Positions 17,338 through 25,388 of a stretch of 64,000 nucleotides of DNA are shown piece by piece; position 1 is the stretch's first letter, and the number at the start of each line of letters is the position of its first letter. The position numbers were made by a program, and so were the translations under genes. The stretch is from JACVRW01 sp963812915. GTDB lineage: Bacteria > Actinomycetota > Thermoleophilia > Solirubrobacterales > Thermoleophilaceae. The notes below the pieces were generated by a model. The model was not told the DNA's origin, searched no databases, and saw nothing but the letters and a program-made list of their open reading frames with translations. Location: NCBI GenBank assembly GCA_963812915.1, contig CAWEXB010000007.1:62001-126000 (forward strand). Direction: 5' to 3'.

Positions 17338-19020
17338 TCAGCGCCTGGCGCGCCGGGCGGCGAGAGCCACCGCGCCGCCGACCCCGACCCCGACGCCGGC
17401 TGCCGCGCCGGCCCGCGCCAGGCGTCGCCTGCGGCGGTCCGTGATCATCCTCGCCACCAGCCGGCCCGAGATCGCGTTCACGCCGGCTCCCGGCCAGGTG
17501 CCCGCCCCGACCATGTAGAGCCGATCGACCGGGGTTCGGTAGCTCGACCAGCCCGGAACGGGACGGAAGAGCAGGTTCTGCGAGAGGTGGTGGCTTCCGC
17601 CGACGCTGTCACCGCCCACCAGGTTCGGGTTGTGGCGCTCCAGGTCGTCCGGGCCGAGGACCGTCCAGTCGAGGAGGCGCTCGTGCGCGCCGGGCGCGTA
17701 CTGCTCGAGCTTGTCGAGCACCCGCTCCGCGAGCGGCCGCTTTGCCGCCCCCCAGTCGCGCGCCTCGATCGAGTCCCCGGCGTCCCCGTCGATCCGTGGC
17801 GGGACCATCCGGACCTGGACCCAGAGGACGTGGCCCCCGGCGGGCGCCCGGCTCGGGTCGATGGCGGTCGTCTGCCCGACCACCAGCAGCGGGCTCGATG
17901 GCAACAACCCCGCGAGCGCCTCGGCGTAGGTGCGGGCCATGTCGTCCACGTACGGGCCCACGTGCACGTAGCCGAACTCGTGGACGTCCTCACCGGCCGC
18001 CCACGGCAGGGGGCCGGACAACGCGGCGTGGATCATCATCGTCCCGGGCCCGTAGACGTACCGGGCGACGCCGCGGCGGAACTCGTCGGGGAGGTCCTCG
18101 GGCGGCACGATTCCCCCGAACAGCACGCCCGGGGTGAGGTTGGCGACCACCGCCCTGCGTGCATCGATCCGCTCACCCGACTCGAGCTCGACGCCGGCCG
18201 CCCGTCCCCGGACGACCGTAACCCGGCGCACCGGCGAGGACGTGCGCACCTCGCCGCCGGCCTCCCGCACCAGCGCGGCAAGCGCCTCGGGCAGCCTCGA
18301 AGCGCCCCCCTCCACCACGGACATGCCGTTTCGCATGTCGGTAAAGACCTCGAGGAACGGGAACACGGCGCCCATCGCGACGTCGGGGCCGAAGTCGAGA
18401 TGCATCCCCCAGGACGCCACCAGTGCCTTTGCCTCCGGGGTCGCGAGGAAGTCGTCGCCGAGAGCCCGCGTGGAGCTCGCGACCAACTGGGCGAGCTCGC
18501 CCAGCCCGTCGGCGCCCAGGGTGCGACGGGCTCGCGCCAGCCGACGCATCGCCTCGCGCGACGGCATGCGGGTGCCATAGAGCTCGAAGAGCACCGGGGC
18601 GAAGCGCTCGTACAGCTCCAGGAGGCGATCCCAGCCCTCAGCGTCGGCGGCGTCATGGCGCTCCAGCAGGTCCCGCGTCCGGTGTGCGTCCTGGTAGACC
18701 CGCAGGCTGCGGCCGTCGGGAAAGACGTTCGCGTACGGCCGGTCGGTCGTGGCGAACCGCAGGCCGTGCCGGGCGAGGTCGGCGCCGAGCTCGGCGAAGG
18801 CGGGGGAGCCGAGGAACAGGTTCTGGTTGGTCGCGAACAGGTCGTGCACGAAACCGGGTCGGGTGACCTCGCCGCTCGCGACCGCGCCGCCCACCCGCTC
18901 GCCCCGCTCGAGAACGAGCACGCTCATCCCGGCCCGCGCGACGTAGGCGGCGGCGACTAGGCCGTTGTGGCCGGCTCCGACGACCACGACGTCGTACGTG
19001 CCCGAGACGCTTGCACCCAT
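17338..19020 (-). CDS. FAD-dependent oxidoreductase (CrtI/PYROXD2-like)
   Basis: Intact paralogue (560 aa) of the broken gene at 3.7-5.3 kb. ATG 19020 was chosen because it precedes the FAD-binding fold directly (VVVVGAGHNGLVAAAYVARAG then LERGERVGG); the longer frame upstream is a shadow of the divergent gene. Further landmarks are VHDLFATNQNLFLGSPAFAELG, MSVVEGGASRLPEALAALV, ANLTPGVLFGG, VVGQTTAIDPSRAP and the C-terminal MVGAGTWPGAGVNAISGR that closes the FAD site. These enzymes desaturate or oxidise hydrophobic or amine substrates; the substrate here is unknown. The 12-base palindrome ATTTGATCAAAT lies 8 bases upstream of the start and is shared with the divergent LLM operon. Confidence 0.9.
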   Translation of the reverse strand: MGASVSGTYDVVVVGAGHNGLVAAAYVARAGMSVLVLERGERVGGAVASGEVTRPGFVHDLFATNQNLFLGSPAFAELGADLARHGLRFATTDRPYANVFPDGRSLRVYQDAHRTRDLLERHDAADAEGWDRLLELYERFAPVLFELYGTRMPSREAMRRLARARRTLGADGLGELAQLVASSTRALGDDFLATPEAKALVASWGMHLDFGPDVAMGAVFPFLEVFTDMRNGMSVVEGGASRLPEALAALVREAGGEVRTSSPVRRVTVVRGRAAGVELESGERIDARRAVVANLTPGVLFGGIVPPEDLPDEFRRGVARYVYGPGTMMIHAALSGPLPWAAGEDVHEFGYVHVGPYVDDMARTYAEALAGLLPSSPLLVVGQTTAIDPSRAPAGGHVLWVQVRMVPPRIDGDAGDSIEARDWGAAKRPLAERVLDKLEQYAPGAHERLLDWTVLGPDDLERHNPNLVGGDSVGGSHHLSQNLLFRPVPGWSSYRTPVDRLYMVGAGTWPGAGVNAISGRLVARMITDRRRRRLARAGAAAGVGVGVGGAVALAARRARR

Positions 19021-19027
19021 GCCGTTG

Positions 19028-19039
19028 ATTTGATCAAAT
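19028..19039. promoter_or_regulatory. ATTTGATCAAAT palindrome, candidate operator C
   Basis: Perfect 12-base palindrome, the longest of the TTGATCAA set, placed between the divergent FAD oxidoreductase (8 bases from its ATG) and the LLM/M20/FAH operon (about 80 bases from its GTG). One site could control both directions. Confidence 0.6.
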
Positions 19040-19119
19040 ATCCACGGCCGATGCAGTGAGGAGGCCCGACGCCCGCGTGCGCATCCTGCCGGCCCCCAAG
19101 AGAGAGGAGCATTAGGAGA

Positions 19120-20199
19120 GTGACGGTCCCGTTCCGAGTCGGCGTCATGCAGCTGACCATGGAGCCGCTTCCGGAGATTCTCCGGCACGCCCGCGCGCTC
19201 GACGAGCACGGCTTCGACACGATCTGGCTCGCCGAGGCCTATCCCTGGTGGCGCAAGCACCAGATGGAGGCGCGCTCCTCCACGGCCCTCTCCCCGCTCA
19301 TCGGTCGAGAGACCGAGCGCTTGGCGGTCGGCTGGGGAATCATCTCGCCGTACACCCGCCACCCCGTGCAGGTGGCTATGGAGGCGCGCGTGACTCAGGA
19401 GGCGGTGGGCAGCGGGCGCTTCTACCTCGGGTTCGGCGCCTCGAAGATCTTCATGAAGCACATCGGCGAGGGCGAGCGGAAGCCCGCCCGTCCACGTACG
19501 GCGGTCAAGGAGGCGATCGAGATCGTCCGCGGAGTGCTCTCCGGCGAGGCGCTCGACTACGACGGCAGGGAGTTCGCCGCCCACGTTCCGCCGCTCGCTG
19601 ACGACGCGGAGACGCCGCGCGAGGCCGTGCCGCTGTACGTCGCCGGCACCGGCCCGCGCATGCAGGAGCTGGCCGGGGAGGTGGGCGACGGCCTGCTCAC
19701 GCCCAGCATCACCACACCCGCCTTCGTCCGCTACGCGCGCGAGAACCTGGCCCAGAGCGCGGAGAAGGCTAACCGCGATCCCGACGAGCTGGACCTCGGC
19801 TGCACGGTCGTGGCGAGCATCGACGAGGACCGCGACCGTGGTCGGGAGGGGGCGCGGGAGATCGCCGGGATGTACCTGGCGAACAAGGTCCAGAACATCC
19901 AGGCCTCGGCCGACACGCTGCTCGAGAAGGCCGAGCTCACGATGGACGAAATCCGTCCGGTGGCGGAGGCGATGGAGCGTGGCGGCCGGCTCGCGGCGGC
20001 ACGCGCGGTGAGCGACGAGGTCCTCGACAAGTGCAAGCCGATCGCCGGCACCCCGGAGGAGTGCATCGCGGCGATCGAGGAGTACCGCGACGCCGGCTGC
20101 ACCCACGTCATGCTCGAGCTGTGGGGTGAGGACCGGCGCGAGCAGATTCGACTCTTCGGCGAGCGGGTGCTTCCGGCGGTTAGGGCGGCGGTGGCATGA
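19120..20199 (+). CDS. LLM-class flavin-dependent oxidoreductase
   Basis: Luciferase-like enzyme of 359 aa, first gene of a long coupled operon. It shows RVGVMQLTMEPLPEILRHARALDEHGFDTIWLAE (first strand and helix), RLAVGWGIISPYTRHPVQVAMEARVTQEAVGSGRFYLGFGAS, VPLYVAGTGPRMQELAGEVGDGLL and GTPEECIAAIEEYRDAGCTHVML. This pattern resembles the F420/FMN-dependent methylene-H4MPT-reductase-like branch of the LLM family. GTG start at 19120; GA-rich ribosome-site sequence precedes it. Its stop overlaps the M20 start (ATGA). The cofactor (FMN or F420) and substrate are not determined by sequence alone. Confidence 0.9.
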   Translation: MTVPFRVGVMQLTMEPLPEILRHARALDEHGFDTIWLAEAYPWWRKHQMEARSSTALSPLIGRETERLAVGWGIISPYTRHPVQVAMEARVTQEAVGSGRFYLGFGASKIFMKHIGEGERKPARPRTAVKEAIEIVRGVLSGEALDYDGREFAAHVPPLADDAETPREAVPLYVAGTGPRMQELAGEVGDGLLTPSITTPAFVRYARENLAQSAEKANRDPDELDLGCTVVASIDEDRDRGREGAREIAGMYLANKVQNIQASADTLLEKAELTMDEIRPVAEAMERGGRLAAARAVSDEVLDKCKPIAGTPEECIAAIEEYRDAGCTHVMLELWGEDRREQIRLFGERVLPAVRAAVA

Positions 20200-21443
20200 T
20201 CTCGGGCGTCGCCCACGGGGTGTTGCTTCAGCACGTGAGCGAGGAGCGGCTCGTCGACACCGCCAGGGCGCTCGTGGACATTCCAAGCCCCACCGGCCAC
20301 GAGCTCGGGATGGCCGAGCACATGCGGGCGCTGTTCGACGAGCTGGGACTCTCGGTCGCGTGGCAGGAGGTGGAGCAGGACCGGCCAAATGTGGTCGGCA
20401 CGCTCGCCGGCGAGGCCGGGGGGCCGAGCCTGATGTTCAACGGCCACATGGACACGTCGTACTCCGGCTCCGAGCCCCATCTCCGCGGGATCGGATTCAG
20501 GCCGCGCGCGGTGGTCAAGGAGGGCCGGGTCTGGGGCCTCGGCATCTCGAACATGAAAGGCGCGCTGGCGTGCTATGTGGAGGCGGTCCGGGCGCTGATC
20601 GACTCGGGGGTGCGCCTGCGCGGCGACGTGACGATCGCCGCCGTGGTCGGCGAGATCGAGAAGACCCAGTGGGGGGAGGAGTTTCGCGGCCGCGACTATC
20701 GCGGCTACGCGGCCGGCAGCCGCCACCTCGTGACGCACGGCGCCTTAGCCGACATGTGCGTGCTGGGCGAGCCCACCGAGCAGCGCATCGTGCTCGGCCA
20801 CTACGGCGCGATGTGGTGCCGCATCGGCGTGGGCGGGCCGTTCGTACATACGGCGTTCAGCGAGGGGCGAATGCCGGAGAACTCGATCGTGCGCGCTCGC
20901 GAGGCGCTCGATCGCGTGCTCGAGTGGATCCCCGAGTGGGAGAAGCGGGCGAGCTACCGCGGCCTTCGCGGCGTCGTAAACGTGGGGGCCGTGCGAGGCG
21001 GCCTCCCCTGGCGCCTGTCGCGAACCCCGGGCCGCACCGACCTGTTCCTGGACGTGCGCGTGCCGCCGACCATGGCGATGCAGGACGCCCGCCGAGCCTT
21101 CGACGAGCTGGTGCGCGACCTGCGCGCGCGCCATCCGGACTGGGAGATCGACTCGGAGGTCTACGTGACCGCCCCCGGAGCCGAGATCGACGAGCACCAT
21201 CCGCTCGTCGACGCGATCGACCGCGGCCACTCGACGGTGTTCGGCGCGCCGCCGGAGCGCGATGCCGTGCGCTGGTTCTCCGACGCCTCGGCGCTGACCC
21301 GGTACGGCGTCCCGACCGTCAACTACGGCACCTCGAGCGGCCTGCCCGGGCCCGAGGGCGAGAACCTCGACGTCGAGGGGCTTGTGCGGATCGCCAAGGT
21401 CTACGCGCTCGTCGCGGCGGACGTCTGCGGGACGGTCGAGTGA
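20196..21443 (+). CDS. M20-family metallohydrolase (ArgE/DapE-like)
   Basis: Zinc-type deacylase or dipeptidase of 415 aa. LVDIPSPTGHELGMAEHM opens the catalytic domain; LMFNGHMDTS carries the first metal His and the catalytic Asp; VVGEIEKTQ carries the general base Glu; CVLGEPTE precedes the lid domain; the last ligand is probably near the C-terminus (TVNYGTSSGLPGPEGENLDVEGLV). The usual bridging-Asp motif (DMKGG) reads GISNMKGALA, with Asn at the bridging position, which may mean altered metal binding. The gene overlaps both neighbours by four bases. A role in hydrolysing an amide of the imported compound fits the context but is inferred. Confidence 0.88.
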   Translation: MISGVAHGVLLQHVSEERLVDTARALVDIPSPTGHELGMAEHMRALFDELGLSVAWQEVEQDRPNVVGTLAGEAGGPSLMFNGHMDTSYSGSEPHLRGIGFRPRAVVKEGRVWGLGISNMKGALACYVEAVRALIDSGVRLRGDVTIAAVVGEIEKTQWGEEFRGRDYRGYAAGSRHLVTHGALADMCVLGEPTEQRIVLGHYGAMWCRIGVGGPFVHTAFSEGRMPENSIVRAREALDRVLEWIPEWEKRASYRGLRGVVNVGAVRGGLPWRLSRTPGRTDLFLDVRVPPTMAMQDARRAFDELVRDLRARHPDWEIDSEVYVTAPGAEIDEHHPLVDAIDRGHSTVFGAPPERDAVRWFSDASALTRYGVPTVNYGTSSGLPGPEGENLDVEGLVRIAKVYALVAADVCGTVE

Positions 21444-22327
21444 AGCTGGCCACGTTCGACACGCCGACGGGCGAGCGCCGCTGCGGCGTGGTGCGGGACG
21501 GCGCGGTGACCCTGCTCGACGCCCCGGACCTGCGGACGCTCTACGAGAGTGGCGATCCGCTTTCCCTGGCGCGGGCCGCCTCCGGCGAGGAGCTGGCCCT
21601 GGCCGACGTGACCCTGCGCGCCCCGATCGAGCCGAAGAAGTTCTTCCATACCGCCGGCAACTTTCGCGAGCACGAGGAGGAGTCGAAGCAGGTCGACTGG
21701 TCTCACAAGATCGCTCCCTGGATCTTCTTCTTCCAGAACGTCGACGCGATCGTCGGGCCCGACGAGCCCGTGGTGTACCCGGAGCACTTGACGAGCGAGC
21801 TCGACTACGAGCTCGAGCTGGCGGTCGTGATCGCGAAGGCCGGCCGCGACTTCGGCCCGGAGGAGGCACCGGACTACGTCGGCGGCTACACGATCTTCAA
21901 CGACATCACCGCTCGGGACATCCAGCGCCGCGAGATGGAGTCGGGAGTGTTCAGCTTCTGCAAGGCGATCCACACCTTCTGCCCGCTCGGCCCCTGGATC
22001 GTCATGCCGGACGAGCTGCCAGACGCCCACGACCTCGCGATGGAGCTGCGCGTGAACGGCGCAACGTTCCAGCGCTCGCACTCGAGCCACATGACCGTGA
22101 CGATCCCGGAGATCCTCGCGCACTACTCGCCGATGGGCTACAGCGCGGGCGACGTGCTGTCGACCGGGACGGTGTCCGGGGTGGCGGGCTTCCGCGAGGA
22201 CGCCGACGAGTACTACCTGAAGCCCGGCGACGTGATCGAGGCGGAGATCGAGCGGATCGGCGTGCTGCGCAACCCGGTGATCTCACGGCGGGACGCGCGC
22301 GCGACGCCGGCGCCCGCCGTCGCGTAG
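21440..22327 (+). CDS. Fumarylacetoacetate hydrolase-family protein
   Basis: FAH-fold enzyme of 295 aa that cleaves C-C bonds or hydrates/decarboxylates oxo-acids using Mg or Ca. GTG 21440 overlaps the M20 stop (GTGA). The core reads KKFFHTAGNFREHEEE, ELDYELELAVVIAKAGRDF (metal-binding Glu pair), GGYTIFNDITARDIQRRE (Asp ligand), and MGYSAGDVLSTGTVSGVAGFRE near the end with LKPGDVIEAEIERIG, the normal FAH finish. Substrate unknown; in catabolic operons such enzymes usually act late, on a ring-opened or dicarbonyl product. Confidence 0.9.
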   Translation: MKLATFDTPTGERRCGVVRDGAVTLLDAPDLRTLYESGDPLSLARAASGEELALADVTLRAPIEPKKFFHTAGNFREHEEESKQVDWSHKIAPWIFFFQNVDAIVGPDEPVVYPEHLTSELDYELELAVVIAKAGRDFGPEEAPDYVGGYTIFNDITARDIQRREMESGVFSFCKAIHTFCPLGPWIVMPDELPDAHDLAMELRVNGATFQRSHSSHMTVTIPEILAHYSPMGYSAGDVLSTGTVSGVAGFREDADEYYLKPGDVIEAEIERIGVLRNPVISRRDARATPAPAVA

Positions 22328-22331
22328 CGCC

Positions 22332-23522
22332 GTGGCCTGGCCGGTCGACGCGGTCAAGCTCGAGCGGGTCCGGACCCTGATGGCGGAGCGTGACCTCGAC
22401 GCGCTGGTATGCCGCGCCCCGGACGATGTGCTCTACCTCACGGACTACTGGTGCATGAAGGGCTACGACCACGTGATCTTCCCGCGCGAGGGGGACCCCA
22501 CGCTGGTCGTGATCGAGCCGCAGGAGGCGGATGCCCGCCGCACCGCCTGGACTGAGGACATCCGCCTGTTCAGGAGCTACGACCCCACCGACCCGCGGCC
22601 GCCGCTCGTGCGCGCGCAGCAGCGCACGCTGGAGGTGCTCAGGGAGCGGGACCTGACCGGGCGGATCGGGATCGAGCGAACGAACGGCAGCCAGACCGCC
22701 GACCGGATGGTCGGCGAGCCGACCGTGTACACCGCCGACTGGTTCGCCGCGTTCGACGGCGTGGCGCGCGAGGTCGTTGACGCCATGCCGGTGCTGATCG
22801 AGGCGCGAGCGATCAAGACGGACCAGGAGATCGAGCGGATGCGGATCGCCAACGAGCTCGCCGCGCTCGCGATGGAGCACGTTGCGGAGCGCATCGAGCC
22901 CGGCATGAAGGAGAGCCAGGTGGCCGCCATCTGGGAGGGCTACGTTCACGGCGAGGGGGTGGGCTTCGAGGGGCGCGTGGAGATGGCACGCGGCTTCTCG
23001 CTCGTGTGGTCGGGACCGGGGATCGCCACGTTCACCGCCACGCGCGACCGCCCGGTGGTGAAGGACCAGCCCACGCTGTTCGAGATCTGGGTCTGCGTCG
23101 ACGGATACTGGTCGGACCTCACGAAGAACGTCTGTCCGGGCACGCTCGCGCCGGAGTACGTCGAGCTGTTGGAGCTGCTGCTGGACGTCTACGGCCGGGC
23201 GATCGACCATCTGCGTCCCGGAGCGTCGATGGCGGAGCTCGACCGTCTGATACGTGCCGGCATCGCCGAGGCCGGCTACCCCGGCCAGCCGTCACACCCG
23301 GTCGCGCACGGCGTTGGGGCGCGCGCCCACGAGCCGCCGTGGCCGCACCAGGCGGGCGGCGGTGAGATCCGCGAGCGGATGGTGCTGGCGATCGAGCCGG
23401 GCGTCTACTGGGAGGGCGGCGGGGGTCTGCGGCTCGAGGACAACTTCCTCGTGACCGCGGACGGCGGCGAGCGCCTCTGCCGCTACCCGGACGACTTCCG
23501 AACGACCACGGAGCGCAGCTGA
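22332..23522 (+). CDS. M24-fold hydrolase (creatinase/prolidase-like), altered metal site
   Basis: Pita-bread-fold protein of 396 aa: creatinase N-terminal domain (about 1-150, LMAERDLDALVCRAPDDVLYLTDYW) then the M24 catalytic domain. Aligned with aminopeptidase P, the first metal Asp of the D-x-G segment is Glu (LFEIWVCVDGYWSDLT), while the second Asp, the His (HPVAHGVG), and the Glu of IEPGVY and of RLEDNFLV are kept. It could be a metallopeptidase with a modified site or a creatinase-type C-N hydrolase. It follows the FAH gene by 4 bases, and a second M24 gene lies at 25.4 kb. Confidence 0.87.
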   Translation: MAWPVDAVKLERVRTLMAERDLDALVCRAPDDVLYLTDYWCMKGYDHVIFPREGDPTLVVIEPQEADARRTAWTEDIRLFRSYDPTDPRPPLVRAQQRTLEVLRERDLTGRIGIERTNGSQTADRMVGEPTVYTADWFAAFDGVAREVVDAMPVLIEARAIKTDQEIERMRIANELAALAMEHVAERIEPGMKESQVAAIWEGYVHGEGVGFEGRVEMARGFSLVWSGPGIATFTATRDRPVVKDQPTLFEIWVCVDGYWSDLTKNVCPGTLAPEYVELLELLLDVYGRAIDHLRPGASMAELDRLIRAGIAEAGYPGQPSHPVAHGVGARAHEPPWPHQAGGGEIRERMVLAIEPGVYWEGGGGLRLEDNFLVTADGGERLCRYPDDFRTTTERS

Positions 23523-23523
23523 G

Positions 23524-24471
23524 GTGGCGATCGAACGCGTATGCGTGGTCGGCGCCGGGACCATCGGGAGCCTCTACGCAGGCCATCTCGCGCGGGTGGC
23601 CGACGTCACAGTGCTCACTCGGCGCCGCGCGCAGGCGGCCGCGCTCAACGAGTGCGGTCTGCAGGTCTCGGGCAAGAGCGACCTCCGCGTGCGCGTGACC
23701 GCGAGCCACGAGCCGGAGGGAATCGACGACGTGGACCTGGCGATCGTGGCTTGCAAGGCGGTCGATCTGCCGCGGACCGCCGAGCGGCTCGAGGGCCGCT
23801 TCCGGCGTGCGGCGATCATGACCGTGCAGAACGGGCTCGGGGCGGAGCAGGTGGTGCGGCTTCACGGAGAGTGGCCGCTGATCTCGGCCGTGACATTCAT
23901 GAGCGGAACGCGGCGCTCGGACACGCACGTGGAGTACGAGCTCGACACCGCCACCTGGATGGGCCCCTACATGGGCGGCGGTCCTCCGTACGAGACCGTG
24001 CGGGAGCTCGAGGGACTCCTCCTCGCCGGCGGCCTGGAGGCCGAGGCGATGCCGGACCTGCGCCCCGCGCAATGGTCGAAGCTGATCTTCAACTCCGCCG
24101 TAAACGGCGTCGCCGCACTGACTGACCTTCCGCACGTTCGCGCCTTCGCCGAGGAGGAGGATTTCGCCGACCTCGGGCATCTCCTCCGCGGTCTGATCGA
24201 CGAGGGCAAGGCGGTGGCCGCGGCCGCCGGCATCGAGCTGCACGACGACCCATGGGAGATGAACGTGCGGGCGGTCACTCACGGGGAGACCCAGCGCAGC
24301 GACTACGCCCACATCCCCTCGATGCTCGCCGACGTTCGCGCCCGCCGCGCGACCGAGGTCGACTACATCTCCGGCGCGCTGGCCCGCGAGGGCGAGCGGC
24401 TGGGAGTGCCCGCTCCGCTGAACACCGCGATCTACCGACTGGTGAAGGCGAAGGAGGCGTCGTGGCGATGA
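23524..24471 (+). CDS. Ketopantoate reductase (PanE/ApbA)-family protein
   Basis: NADPH-dependent 2-oxoacid reductase-like protein, 315 aa. The N-terminal Rossmann motif is VCVVGAGTIGSLYAGHLARVADVTVLTRR, followed by DLAIVACKAVDLP, MTVQNGLGAEQVV and the C-terminal helical domain with LRPAQWSKLIFNSAVNGVAALTD (the PanE catalytic Lys in W-x-K) and ATEVDYISGALAREGERLGVPAPLNTAIYRLVKAKE. True PanE makes pantoate; here the operon context and a second copy directly downstream indicate a catabolic oxidoreductase rather than a vitamin enzyme (inference). Confidence 0.9.
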   Translation: MAIERVCVVGAGTIGSLYAGHLARVADVTVLTRRRAQAAALNECGLQVSGKSDLRVRVTASHEPEGIDDVDLAIVACKAVDLPRTAERLEGRFRRAAIMTVQNGLGAEQVVRLHGEWPLISAVTFMSGTRRSDTHVEYELDTATWMGPYMGGGPPYETVRELEGLLLAGGLEAEAMPDLRPAQWSKLIFNSAVNGVAALTDLPHVRAFAEEEDFADLGHLLRGLIDEGKAVAAAAGIELHDDPWEMNVRAVTHGETQRSDYAHIPSMLADVRARRATEVDYISGALAREGERLGVPAPLNTAIYRLVKAKEASWR

Positions 24472-25388
24472 GGGTCTGCGTGGTCGGCTGCGGGGCCGTG
24501 GGCAGCCTGTTCGCAGCGCATCTCGCCGGGGTCGCGGAGGTCTGGGCCTACGACCTACAGCGCGATCACGTGGACGCGATCAACGAGGGCGGCCTCCGAA
24601 TCTCAGGCGTCAGCGACGTGGTGGCGGACGTTCGCGCCACCGCCGATCCCGTGCAGATCCCGCCCTGCGAGTACGGCATCGTCGCCACGAAGAGCATGCA
24701 CACGGAAGCGGCGATCGCGGCGACCGCCGCGGTGTTCGAGCGCGGGGCTGTGTGCTCCGTGCAGAACGGGGTGGGAAACGAGGAGCTGATAGCGCCCCAC
24801 GTCGCGCGCGTGATCCGCGGGACCACGTTCCCGGCGGGACACCTCGTGGAGCCGGGCCACGTGGAGCAGGACACGGGCGGCAAGACCTGGATCGGCCCGT
24901 TCGAGCCCAAGCCCGCGGGGATGGACGAGGTGGAGCGGCTCGCCGGGGCGCTCACCGAGGGCGGCATGGAGACGATCGCGATGCCCGACTCCCGCGGCGC
25001 CCAGTGGACGAAGTTGATCTTCAACGCCGCGTCGAACCCGGTGGGAGCCCTCACCGGGCTGCCGCACGGCTGGGCCTGCGAGCGGGAAGACATCCGCGAG
25101 CTCGTGCGCGGGCTGGTCGCGGAGGGCCGCGCCGTCGCGGACGCGCTCGGCGTAGAGCTCGACTCCGATCCAGACGATCTGATCGACCACGCCACGCGGG
25201 TCGCCCACGACCACAAGGCGAGCATGCTCCAGGACGTCGAGGCGCGCCGGCCGACGGAGGTCGACTTCCTGAACGGAGGGATCTCGCGTTTCGGGCGCGA
25301 GCGGGGCATCGAAACGCCGCTGAACGACGCCCTCTGGGCGCTGGTCAAGGGGCTCGAACACTCTTGGAATCGACAGGAGCAGCGATGA
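24468..25388 (+). CDS. Ketopantoate reductase-family protein (second copy)
   Basis: Paralogue of the preceding gene, 306 aa from ATG 24468 (a GTG at 24462 with better spacing to AAGGAG at 24451 would add two residues). Rossmann motif VCVVGCGAVGSLFAAHLAGVAEV, then YGIVATKSMHTEAA, CSVQNGVGNEEL, DSRGAQWTKLIFNAASNPVGALTGLP (catalytic Lys) and RRPTEVDFLNGGISRFGRERGIETPLNDALWALVKGLE. The ATG overlaps the stop of the first copy. Two adjacent, diverged copies could form a heteromer or act on two different intermediates. Confidence 0.9.
   Translation: MRVCVVGCGAVGSLFAAHLAGVAEVWAYDLQRDHVDAINEGGLRISGVSDVVADVRATADPVQIPPCEYGIVATKSMHTEAAIAATAAVFERGAVCSVQNGVGNEELIAPHVARVIRGTTFPAGHLVEPGHVEQDTGGKTWIGPFEPKPAGMDEVERLAGALTEGGMETIAMPDSRGAQWTKLIFNAASNPVGALTGLPHGWACEREDIRELVRGLVAEGRAVADALGVELDSDPDDLIDHATRVAHDHKASMLQDVEARRPTEVDFLNGGISRFGRERGIETPLNDALWALVKGLEHSWNRQEQR

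Noticed and set aside
17254..18960. A 568-codon plus-strand open frame opposite the FAD oxidoreductase gene
   Set aside because: It is Arg/Ala/Val/Gly-rich with no domain and lies antisense to a clear enzyme; long antisense frames are expected in high-GC genes.
19021..20388. N-terminal extension of the FAD oxidoreductase frame on the minus strand
   Set aside because: It overlaps the divergent LLM gene completely and is compositionally a shadow; the ATG at 19020 directly precedes the FAD motif.
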